The notes beneath the pieces were generated by a model. The model was not told the origin of the DNA, made no database searches, and saw only the letters and a program-made list of their open reading frames with translations. Shown piece by piece: positions 11,001 through 23,000 of a stretch of 64,000 nucleotides of DNA. How positions within the stretch are numbered: the stretch's first letter is position 1; each line of letters begins with the position of its first letter. The stretch lies in the NCBI GenBank assembly GCA_002633005.1, contig NMRA01000299.1, forward strand, positions 124,001 to 188,000, written 5' to 3'. The translations under genes were made by a program, and so were the position numbers. The DNA comes from Phoronis australis (lineage: Eukaryota > Phoronida > Phoronidae).

Positions 11001-14000
11001 CTACAGAAGAAATGCACACAGTGATACCTAGCTGTATTTTGACAATAGTCTTCATACAGCTAGCTGGCTAGGCAACACGTAGCCCCTCGCCGGTTAAAGG
11101 CGAAGGCAACCTTTTTTCATGTCATTTTTAGCAAAAATAAGGTTCGTTGGTTATCCCAGACATATTTTACACTTAATTGTAATTTTTCGTAATTTAATTA
11201 ATTACTCGTCCTCTACTCCGGAAGTGACGTTTTGGGAGGCAAGAATTTCGCGCCAAATTGGCTCTTCGTTGAGTTTAGTGTGAGGATCTGTAGTACTTTT
11301 GTTTTCGGGCTGTTTTTCTAAAATTGTCACCACTTCCCATCGACGAGTTTTCTATGACAAACTAGGTTGTTAGAGAACCCAATTTCGTTGGATTTAGGGA
11401 TTCTTTAGTTTGTATTAATATGAATATGACTGGAGTCGGCGACCCATATCACAGTGACAGTAGTGATGTGAGTAAGGGAGACATTGTTCATATAGCAGTG
11501 GTGATGAGGAATTTTTTCACGGACAGTCAGTGGGTGGGTATACTTTGTATGTTTGAGCCCGAGTATAATGAGGCAGAGAACGCACAGGCACAACTGTCCC
11601 ACTTGCCCCAGTGTCCCGCGACACACTCCCACTGGATGGTGACCTGAGCACCCAAACTGCTTACATCCCGTAGTGTGACTCCCTCGCCACACACCTGGCA
11701 CTTTCTAAATAGCTCCAATACTTTAGACAAGTCCACAATAAACTTATCAAAGTTTGGCTCACAGATCTGTTCGTTGGACGACAAACTGTTCTCTTCACTG
11801 GGTGTCGAACTGGGCCTGTATTCACTCCCACGACTCAACATTGCTGCAGGGCTGTTTATAGGCTCTGTGTTAGAGACAACAGCACGTGCAGGGTGAATCA
11901 CTGCTAGGTCCCAGAATTACACGCTCTGTATGTTCGGAGACACGGGCGACAGTAGATGAAGTGCCTCCAGTCACTGTAGTGGCCATAGCTCGCAAGGCTT
12001 CTCGCTTCAAAAACGCACTTCTCGGGGGTGGCGACGGAGTACTGCCGGGAATCAACACCTACGGTATCGCACCCTTCTTCAGGCGTTGTTTCGCCGGGAC
12101 CTTCATCAATTCAGCGTACACATCCCTCTGACGGCAGAAAATGCTTGCTACACACTCGGTAACCCTCAACTGCTTTGAACGTTGCGTTGATGGGTAACGC
12201 TGTGTTCTTCACACGAACGAGCCAAGTATGCCTACGGCGAAGTGTGTCATCCTTTGGAAAGCGATGCAAAGCCTGGTATTCCGAAAGCACGCGTGAGACG
12301 AAAATGAGTACATCCCGGTACGCAGCAACAGTGTGGCATGTTGTCTGACTCGTGAACAAAAGCAAACGACGACCGAACTTATCACAACCGAAGTAGAACA
12401 ATGACTGACTCGACAGTTCTGGCAGTCAAACTATATAAAAAGAAATTGGCGCGAAATTCTTGCCTCCCAAAACGTCACTTCCGGAGTAGAGAACGAGTAA
12501 TTAATTAAATTCCGAAAAGCTGTAATTAAGTGAAAGTATGTCGGGGATAACCAACGAACCTTATTTTTTCTAAAAATGACTTGGAAAAAGGTTGCCTTCG
12601 CCTTTAACTGGTTAGGGGCTACAATACCTCCCATCGCTTTCTGTACACATTTCGTTCCACGTATTTTAAACGAGCGGTAGGCCAAATCCGGCCACCGATT
12701 TTGAGTTTTCACCTCATCAAAAATACATTCCACACTAAAACTATCACTTAAAAAAGCGCTTAGTTTCTTCATGGGTCCTTTCTACTTCTATACATATCTT
12801 CGATGAAGCTTAGTTTTGAGAATTAAGGTGACTTTGGCAAAGAATTCAAACTCCACTTTTTTGGTCACCGTTAAGTTTTTCGTGACATTTGCAAAATAGC
12901 ATGGGAAAGTATCAGGTGAAATTTGTAAGATTTGTGTCCCTTGGTCTTTTTATTCGTCAGCATACGTGATTTCACGTGACTTCCTCAAACTGCGATTGAT
13001 TTTCATCGATTAGTTCAAATTATCTTGACTGGATCGTCTCCAAACTAATGGTTTGTGTTAATTATAACTCCATGTGCATGTATGCATGTTTCATTAGATT
13101 TTATTTCCTATATTTTGAAATTCGTAACTTTTTGTGGGGATGAACTATCGGCCTTGTATCCAGGGCAATGTAATTGCCTACCTCAGCTTCTGATCATCCC
13201 CAATACACTAGATATAATACTACAAGGTATGACACTCGGGACAAGGAATTCCACGGGTACTTCACTTCAGCCGTCTATATCAAACACGAAACTCAATAAG
13301 TTTACACAAAACATTAGTAATTGTTCTTTCTTTTAATAAATACCATTCACGGTGTTCTGCTCGAGCGAGATGGCAACAAATTCGCGGTCAAAGCACAGTT
13401 ACGGATGGACAGTGAAGCACCCGTAGAATTCCTTGTCCCAAGTGTCATACCTTGTAGCATTATATATAGTGTATTGGGGACGATCAGAAGCTGAGGACGC
13501 CTTTGGTTACAGCGTGTCATTTAATTTTGAAAGTCTGCTGTTAATGGACATTTTTATTGCCGTTTGGTGACACTCTGCAACATCTTATTGTCATTTTCGC
13601 TAATGGCGATGAAAAATGGGACTTTTCGAGCACTGATGTCATGCAGGCAGAATTTTAGTACAAGCATTGTTTTTTCAGAAGCCGTAAGGAAATGAAATGG
13701 GATGAGATGAATATCTTGGCGACATATCACCCAGCAGGTAATCGTCATTGTAAACTTAAGTGATTGAGGTATTGATTTTTGTGCGAGCCATCGTAACTAT
13801 TTAAGAGTGCATAATGGGAAATGATCGTGATAGAATCTCTTGGGTTACAGGGACTATAAAGTCGACACGCTTTTATCAGCAATTTCAATAGTTCATTACC
13901 CATTCAGCTGTGGGGCAATAAACGTGACAATTACTCCTGGTCTGGAACTACTTTTAAGTGAATGGTGAGATGCCTTGAACGTCAACACAACATTCTTACA

Positions 14001-17000
14001 TGAAACTTGTTTTGGCTCCCAAAATTTACAATAAGACCGTGCAACATTAAGTTTATACAGTACATGTACAGCACTTTGTCAACAAGTCTGTTTAGTTAAC
14101 CCAATTTCTACAGAATTAGAAGGTTCAGGAAAAGCACAATCAAGTCGCATTACATTGTACCTGTCGTTTATAACGTTCGATCTCTCCAACATACTCTTTC
14201 TACAATTCGTTTTTAACGAACACGGATGCAGAACTTGTAAGACATGCATGTTTGTGGATGATATAACCACCAAAAAACTATGTCGCGGTCGAACCGCCGT
14301 TCAGCATTGATCGTAATGAAGTGATTTTAAAAAGTTCACGATAATTCTCGTGGAAAATAGATGGAATTTTGAAGCAAACACTTTCGGTAAATTTTCAACA
14401 GTTTTAGTGTCGTTTTTTGTCCAACTTCCTTCCGGATTTTCGCCATGACTTCCGACAAAGATCGTTAACTCTTGAAATTAGCGTCATTTTTCGTCCGATT
14501 TTCATCGGAATTTTCGCTTTATGGCAAAACTGTATGTGCCTGCAAGTTGTATATCACTTCTTCTGGGTACATTAGTTCTGCATTTCCATCAAAAAAGACA
14601 CTCTGCTGCTGTTCTACGTTTTTATCTACAACTTGAATTGGTCACAGCAACCCTTGATTGAAACGGTCATTTTTGATAGGTTTCCGGTCTCCGGGAAGTT
14701 CGTTCAATGCCAAGATATGACTGCAATATTTTGTGAAAGTAAAGGTAGCACGTAAATTTGATTGGTTAAAATCAACTGTGGGCACATGATCGTATCTAAG
14801 TAACAAATTTGTTTAGAATAATAAAAATTTACACTAACAATCAAAATACTCAAATTCAACAAGATCATGAAATGCAACAAATCAGAAACCCTCTTGTAAC
14901 GGAATAGAGACATGTAAGTAACAAGCTTTTGAAACGGCAACAAACGGCGAAACTTTACAGCTCACACGTGTGCTCACGACACTCACGAGAACGGACTACT
15001 TAAAATGCTGTGACACTGCGTTGCGGATTCATGAATTCGTGAAATTTTTTACTTTCTCAGGAATTTTAACTCAGGTTTACTAATATTCCACGCTAATTTC
15101 TGTGAATTTTACTTTGAAAATTATTATAAGTGTAAATTAAATTCTTAAAGCATATAAAATTCAAAACAAAGGAAACCGCTTTACCACGTAGTAATACTAA
15201 AAGTTACTTCAAACTCGGCTGATCTGACGGAAGCGACCTCAGCTGAAACTTCTCCGATATTTACAGAGAGAGAGCACGTACGGAGGTCAAAATTTTATGA
15301 AGATTTCGAATCCTCTATTAGTTTAAATCCATCAGAAGAGGGGAAAAAGTGAAAACAGGACGTGTTGTTTCGTCAGGCAACTCCTATCTTAACGCCATCA
15401 GCTAATGTGTATGAGGGTGAAATGGCATGTTACAACCGTAGCCTACAAAGTTCGGCTGGCCAATTCACCAAGGCCCGTAGCAGGAGTTTGGCGTCTGTTT
15501 GGAGATAAATTCGAAGTATTCTTCCGTGACATATAGACATGAGCACCTATATCTGTGTTGTTAATAGGGTTCCAGTACTTCCAAATCTACATGTTGTGTG
15601 TGAATTTCGCGAGGATCAGACGAAAGTTGCGACCTGTATCATGGGAACAAACAAAAAAACATACTTGGCGAAAATTCTTTTGCCAAGTAAAAAGAAACAA
15701 ACTTAGTGTCAGAGCAACATACTTGGCAAAATTCAATAATAAAAACAAATTGCACATCACTTGCAATTAATAGTGCACCACCAACTTAGTTTTCATCAAT
15801 TACAAAGACCGAAACGTACTATGCTTTTTTCTTTGGCCTAACCTAATTCTATTGCTAAGACCATTGTTCATTGTGTGTGTGTTACATTGTTCCATTTTGA
15901 CTTTCTAATCAGACAAAGACTATGGCCACATGAAGATAGATGATCCTCCCACCCCCTACAGTGGGTCACTGGAACTAGAAGATGAGGATGAGACTACTGA
16001 GTCAGACAAACGAAGAAGTAGCATCTGTGAGGATGATCAAGAGAACTCTGTAGACCCTGACCAAGTGACTCAGAGGTAATAGTCCTTTTGCGAGTTATTA
16101 ACAGTAATGCGAGATTCTGTGAGACTTAACTGTGACATCACCGGAAGTAGGGCAAAAGCTTGTCGTCTGGCTATTTCCCGATACGTTAGCAGAGTGTATT
16201 CTGGTCAGTTTACTTCGAGTTTTTAATCTTTTTGTGTGAAAAGTGCCAAGCAAGCATTGCTGTTATGGGAAATGCAATTCAGGTTTGTGCTACAATATAT
16301 CCCATCGCGTTATGTACTAATTTCATTCGTGTACTATTTAAACGGACGGTAGGCGAAATTTGCTCACTGATTAAGAGTTTTTACTTAAATTGTCAAAAAC
16401 ACAGTTAAAACTATCACTTAAAAAAGTGCTTACTTTCTTCTGTGATCCTTTACACATCTAAACATATCTTCGATGAAGCATAGCTACGAGAATAAAGGTA
16501 ACTTTGGCGAAGAATTCCAATTCCACTTTTTGGTTACCATTAATTTTTTCACCGTATGCGTGATAACCAGGAATTTCAACTAAGTTTGCTGAGTATGAGG
16601 CAAAGGCTAGCGCGAGACTGAGCAAAGCGCGTGACCTGGCGTGTGACACTTGCAAAATAACATGGGAAGATATGAAGTGAAGTTTGTATGATTTGTGTCC
16701 CGTAGACTTTTTGTTCGTCAGCAGTCGTGGATCTCACGTAACTTCTTCAAAATGGCGTCCGGTGAGAGAAACTCAAGCAAACCGCGAGATTTTCGTGGAT
16801 ATCTTCAAGTTATTTGTTGACTAAATTGTATCCTGAGTCATGGTATGTGTTAAATATAACTCCATGTGCATATATGCATGTTTCACTTGATTTTGTTTGC
16901 TGTATTTTGAAATGAGTAACTTTTTATGGGAATATGCTAATGCCCTTGTATTCCTGCGGCAGGCCTAGTCGGGGTCGAGTTCCAATTTCAGTCCGTTCAC

Positions 17001-20000
17001 AGCTTCGCACAACATAACAAGTTCACCCATTTGATTTAGTAATTAGTAAGAAAAGATCCATTTTAAATTGCCCAAAATTTGTGCATATGTACTTTTAAAA
17101 CTTGTTGACATGTACTTTAACGTCAAAATCTATTTTTAGATGGTGTTTACAACTTTACGTTCTGGGGTCAAAGCACTCTAGAGATTCTAGAAATTTCTGA
17201 GAACAAATCGTAACAAGCAATGATATGATTAGATAAGATCATGTGGTTTTTATTAGCCAATCATTAAGTAGAATTCATAATATGGGCTAAAATCAAGAAG
17301 ATATTCAGATCAATTACAGTATTTGAAGCATAAAGACTTGCTACAGTGTACAGGGGAAATTGTACAACAGAGCCATCTCGTGGAAGATTCTAGAGAAATC
17401 ACGGTGAGGGCAAGGGTTAACGAACAGGAAGTTAACTGAGAGCTTGTCACTTGTATCGCGGGTAGTAAGATATTGCCTGAAGTGTTGCATCACCAGAGAC
17501 TGAGCAGCAAGAAGAATCGTGGGTGGAAGAAACTGCATACAAGTGTGGTGTCACCAGAGACTGTGACCAGCAAGTACACTCTTGCAATACAGTGTGTGTA
17601 GTTCAAAGATTCACCAACAGGACAGTCATCCAACAAGTGGAGAGTTCTAGCTTGGATAGCAGATAAGACATTTGATTACTTTGATTGATTGATTCAAGTA
17701 ATCTTTAAAGAGGGCGCTAGCGTAGTTACTCTTCTTTGTAGTTGATTACTTAATTACAGGTTTCACTTATCTAATTTTAATTTAGTGGTTGTCATACAAT
17801 AAATTAATTACTGGATTTGATTACTTCCTCTCCATTTATGCACAATCTCAAAGCATAGCTACCTTTTAAACAAACCCACAGTCAATCTCTGACACTTTTC
17901 TTCGTCCATTCACAGTTATTCCACGATCCATCTAAAATCTCTTAAGTTGTGTTAACGTTTTGAGAGTAAACTTCTCCATTAAGAACTCCAGTAAGATTTA
18001 GCGTGTGTAGCAAAGACTTGGGGCAAAACAAGGGCAATATGGCGGGTTTTGCCCTACTTCCGGTGATGTCACAGTGAGTAACTGGAAACTCGTAAGTGAG
18101 CTATTTGTCAGTGGAAGTGAGGCTGAAATGGAAAGATTTGTGGACCAGGCCCTGGTGTTACTGATGTCTTAGTTCTTTGTAATGTTTACTCAAGCTCACA
18201 ATTGTTACTGTACAAAAATTCTAGTAACAGTGAAATCAAGTAGCAAAGGCAAAAAATGTTTTTTAAAGTAGATTGCTTTTTGCAGTGTATCAGCTTGTTG
18301 TGGTCGTTCAGACAAGCATGGTGAAACTATATCATGGCGGCAGACATTGATGGTAAATCGCTTTTCTAGTTCACAGTGATACCAAGNTAATTTAGTGGTT
18401 GTCATACAATAAATTAATTACTGGATTTGATTACTTCCTCTCCATCTATGCACACTCTCAAAGCATAGCTACCTTTTAAACAAACCCACGGTTAATCTCT
18501 GACACTTTTCTTCGTCCATTCACAGTTATTCCGCGATCCATCTAACATCTCTTAAGTTGTGTTAACGTTTTGAGAGTAAAATTCTCCATAAGAACTCCAG
18601 TAAGATTTAGCGTGTGTAGCAAAGACTTGGGGCAAAACAAGGGCAATATGGCGGGTTTTGCCCTACTTCCGGTGACGTCACAATGAGTAACTGGAAACTC
18701 GTAAGTGAGCTATTTGTCAGTGGAAGTGAGGCTGAAATGGAAAGATTTGTGGACCAGGCCCTGGTGTTACTGATGTCTTAGTTCTTTGTAATGTTTACTC
18801 AAGCTCACAATTGTTACTGTACAAAAATTCTAGTAACAGTGAAATCAAGTAGCAAAGGCAAAAAATGTTTTTTAAAGTAGATTGCTTTTTGCAGTGTATC
18901 AGCTTGTTGTGGTCGTTCAGACAAGCATAGTGAAACTATATCATGGCGGCAGACATTGATGGTAAATCGCTTTTCTAGTTCACAGTGATACCAAGACTGC
19001 CAGTATGTGTGTGATTGTGCTAATTACAATACGTGCGATCTCTGCCTTGTTGACACCTATTTTGCATTTAGGCAAGAATTTGGGCCTGAACGCAAGATGG
19101 TCCAAACATTTTGCACTAGTTCAGTCATGTGCGATAGTTTCACACCATGCTGTCACTTTGCTCCATCACATCTTCAGATAAGCGCTTACTCATGAATACC
19201 TAATTTAATGATCCAGCAGGGCAGTTGAATGCAAGTTGAACACACATCAAGTCAATTGTCTGATTGTGATATGCATGGTCTGTAACTTGACCACATTGCT
19301 ATCTCAAAAAGTTGCATTTCTGAATATGCCAACACTCTTCTATGGGTAATACAAGTGGATTCGATCAAATTTGGTTCGATTGAAATGGGACGTTTTTGAT
19401 AGTTTGGTTTTCTCATTGAAGTGTGTTGTCAAAAGTGTCTAATCTCAAGGAAGATTTATGATAATTCATTGCAATGATGAGTACTGAGCTTGACTCACCA
19501 ATTCAACTGTGACGTCACGTTACAATCCTGCTTTTAAGTGTTGGGAAACACTTCTGCTATAGACCTTTTCCATTGGTTTACTGTTCAATTAGACATTGCA
19601 ATTCAAGTTACATGACTTACTTTTTTGAAATTGGATGCAGAAAGGGCCCTTGTCGATCAAGCAGAAGATTAACATTTTCATTTGATGGTCTATGACATGA
19701 ATCTTCTGAATCCCTCGTTTCCCTGTTGCATTTCAAATGTAGTTCATTGTGATGGTTGATGTGCGTTTCTTAAAACAGGTTACAGGGAATAGACTGCCAT
19801 AAAGCCAGAATATCATCACCAAGGCTAAATACAGAAGGGGATGATGACGAAGATGAATCATGTTTGACACCTGAACAACAAGGTACACTCATGGATTGGT
19901 CAACATTAAATGACTAGTTTATTTGATTTCGTTGAGCAGAGCAATAAAAATGTTGCAATGTAAATAACCATTGTACTACATGTATGAGTTCAGTTACTAG

Positions 20001-23000
20001 CATTATGATGATGCTAACGATATTCTGACGGCAAATCGTTTCTTTACAAATTTCAGGGTGTCAAGTAAGTTGAGGGCCTTGAAAAAACAGAAGATTTTCA
20101 GTCAAAAATAGGAATAAAGAGGAAAAATCATGAGAAAATAGGAAGAAATAGGAGTATCTTAAGTTTATTTTGTTATCTCTGCGCATAACAAAAAAAAAAC
20201 AAATTAGCTTTAAACCGCAAAATAACTATTCTACATATCAGTTCACATACTGAACAGTTAGACAGTCTGTAAGGAACACTCAACGAATTAATGTTCTCTG
20301 CGAAACTGGGCACTCAGTCTATGCTTTCTTGAATTTCTTTGCGGAGACTATATCACTGGACATAGCTCTTTAAAGGAGCGTTTTGCTTTCAAGATGCTTT
20401 CATTTTCCGTGGATTTCATTAATGCGTTTACTCAGATCACCACGTTTTGGTGTTGCAACGTTGAGTATCATACATGCAATGGTCACTGACCACTTGGAGG
20501 CACCTGATGAACTAGGCAATGCTTCTTGAAGTTTCCCATTAGCCTCTGACATGAACTCATCCGCAGCCTTCAACTCTCCAAAAACATTTTCTTCTTTAGC
20601 ACGTCTTCTGATTCAAAAGTGTTTTTTGGCATGTTTCAACTTTTCCTGCCGTTTTGCACCATCTTTTTTCAAGTTTCCTTGCTTGTGCTTCTTGTCGTAA
20701 GTGCTCCTGTTCTTATCTGTCTTCTTCTAGTCATGCCTGTTTATTTGAATGTGCAGATTTGTAGGCTAATTCTAGTTTCTTCATCAATGGAATTCTCTCA
20801 GGATCATAAAACCAAACAGCTTCCTTCACATGGTTGCTTCATCCATACTGATCTTTAGAAAGCATTTGAAATTTAATGGACAGACTGCTTTCCAACTCGG
20901 CATTAGTTTTCACAAGGACAAGGCCAGCTTTCACTATTGATGGAAGCACTTCATATCTAACTCTTCTGTCCACACCACTCGGTGAAAAAACACCGTTTCA
21001 GAAATCTTCAACTGCAGCACTGGAATCCAACAGTGGCACATTTCCATCACACTGATACATTTTCCATACATCAATCACCCGAGACGTGCCAGCAGTTGGT
21101 TGCACCTTCCTCACCACTCCTTGGATAGCGGCCACAGAGCTCTTGCTTTCCCATCTCAGAGGACTTGGCATTGTGTTGCAAAGTGGCAAGAGGCTCTGGA
21201 GGTACTGTATAGAAACCATGAAGAAAGAGCGCATATTGGATTGATTTCTTCTTCTCAGGATTACGCTTCAATAGTTTTTTTTTTGCTCCATTCATATACT
21301 CACCATTTACCAGTTACTTGAATGTCTGTTTATCACTTTAATTAACTTGAGTTTCCTGGTCATTAAATTACAGTTATTCCAAGTTGTTTCACCACAATAA
21401 AGTGCTGTGTGCACATGTATAGGAATTTGCATGAAAGGGGTATAAGTAATTGCTCTGACTTGTACCTCCAATTTTCAAGAGAAAAAGACAACTAGATTCC
21501 GCAGTTGTAATGTGTTTGAAGCTCAAACTAAGAAACAAATTCACCTAACCCAGCAACATCTATTGTTTTAAGCACACTGAAGTTAAATGTCACTATGACA
21601 AACAATGGATTATTGTTGGCCTTTTATTTGGACTCACCATGAGTAATAAATACAAAAAATAGGAATTTCAAAAAAAGTAAGTCTCTAAAAAATAGGAGCA
21701 GGAAACTTGGCACCCTGAAATTTTCATGCACCCCTACATAGTTACGTGGATTCATATTGCTGTCATCTCTGTCCGAGCAGGCAAGTCACATCGATTTTTT
21801 TGGAATGATCATTACGTAAGTTAAAGGCAATGCCTTGGCCAGCGGTCTTCAAACTTTGCACATTGGCCAATCCTGGACTGTATATGATATCTTTTTGCTT
21901 TTTTACATCATTTTTTGGCCATAGTACGATTAGAAAACGGACTATCGCTGCAAAAGTGAAAAAGTTCATGACCTCAACATTTCGTCTATTCATAAGACAT
22001 CATCAGGATATGTACAGTTAGGACAACAAGTGTCGATTACCATTCAGTCAAATCCATATGGTGAAATGAGAGTGAGAGATACTTTTTGCTTTTGTGTTCA
22101 TTGACATTGTGACATTGACTGTCCTTTCAAAATCTTGATCAATAACCTGGGATTGTGTGTAGCATTAAATCTGAGAAATTAAAGGAAATTATTTCACGAT
22201 TTATGTTTTCAATTACACAAGACAATTTATAGCCACACTAGTTTGGCTTAGACATGCTCAGTCATGTATTCTATAAGAAAAATTTGTGGCTGCAGAAATT
22301 ACAGGTTTTTTAATCAACACTTGTTAAAGTTGTTGCTTTGCTGGTTCATGAAACTTACTGGAGATAAGAAATTAATGATTTTTCTCTCATATAGCCACTT
22401 TCTTTTTTGAGGTTTCATGAACTAAGACTTTCTGAGTCATTATCACATTTTTCTCACTGATCTCTCTACTACAGGCCATTTTTGTTTTCACCTGAGGAGT
22501 CCTCATGGACTTGTGGAGAACCGAGTTGTGTTATTACATTAACGCTTTCATGTGATGATTGGTTATTGAGTACTATGTGTTTCAATTGACTCGTGGCGTG
22601 CATCACTTAAGAAACCTGATGTAAGCAAATATGTCTCCTGAAAGAACGTTTTTGTGAATATTTAGTCACAGCACAAACGAGTGTAAGTGCATTGTATAAT
22701 GTCTATGAAGTGGATGAGGAGGAATTGGACATGTTATCTGTGTGTATGCTTAATTGTTGCTTTGTTTGATGTAGACGCCATCATAGCTTAAAGGGCAATG
22801 TGTGTCTGGACAATTCAGTGTGGTCTCATTTAGGAATAGTTGAAAAAGATTCTGTAATGCTGTAATAACAAGACATACTTTATGTTCAATGGCATAATTT
22901 AATGTTTCCATTCGCCAATGGTATTTTTGGGAATCGGGCATTTTTTCAGACTGGATTAATTGGAAATTTTTCCAATTTGAAGCTCCATTCTGAATCAGTT

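Larger units (their letters stand above)
11080..12621 (-). mobile_element. Kolobok-like DNA transposon with ~190-bp inverted repeats and THAP remnant
   Basis: Inverted repeats of roughly 190 bp (11080-11270 and 12435-12621) enclose minus-strand coding debris. Each repeat reads TAGCCCCT..CC.GTTAA, then AGGCGAAGGCAACC, and later CTACTCCGGAAGTGACGT. Both carry TTAA at the same place (11094-11097, 12604-12607). Kolobok elements insert at TTAA and often encode a THAP finger, as this one does. However, similarity continues 14 bases beyond TTAA, so the true end could be TAGCCCC. No transposase core is recognisable: it is an internally deleted, dead copy. Confidence 0.75.

Noticed and set aside
13554-13748. 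64-codon minus-strand frame
   Set aside because: It is the antisense shadow of PPP1R2 exon 2.
20054-21717. 8-bp target duplication for the hAT-like element
   Set aside because: The flanks ACAAATTT and AAATTTTC overlap only when shifted, so no duplication is claimed.
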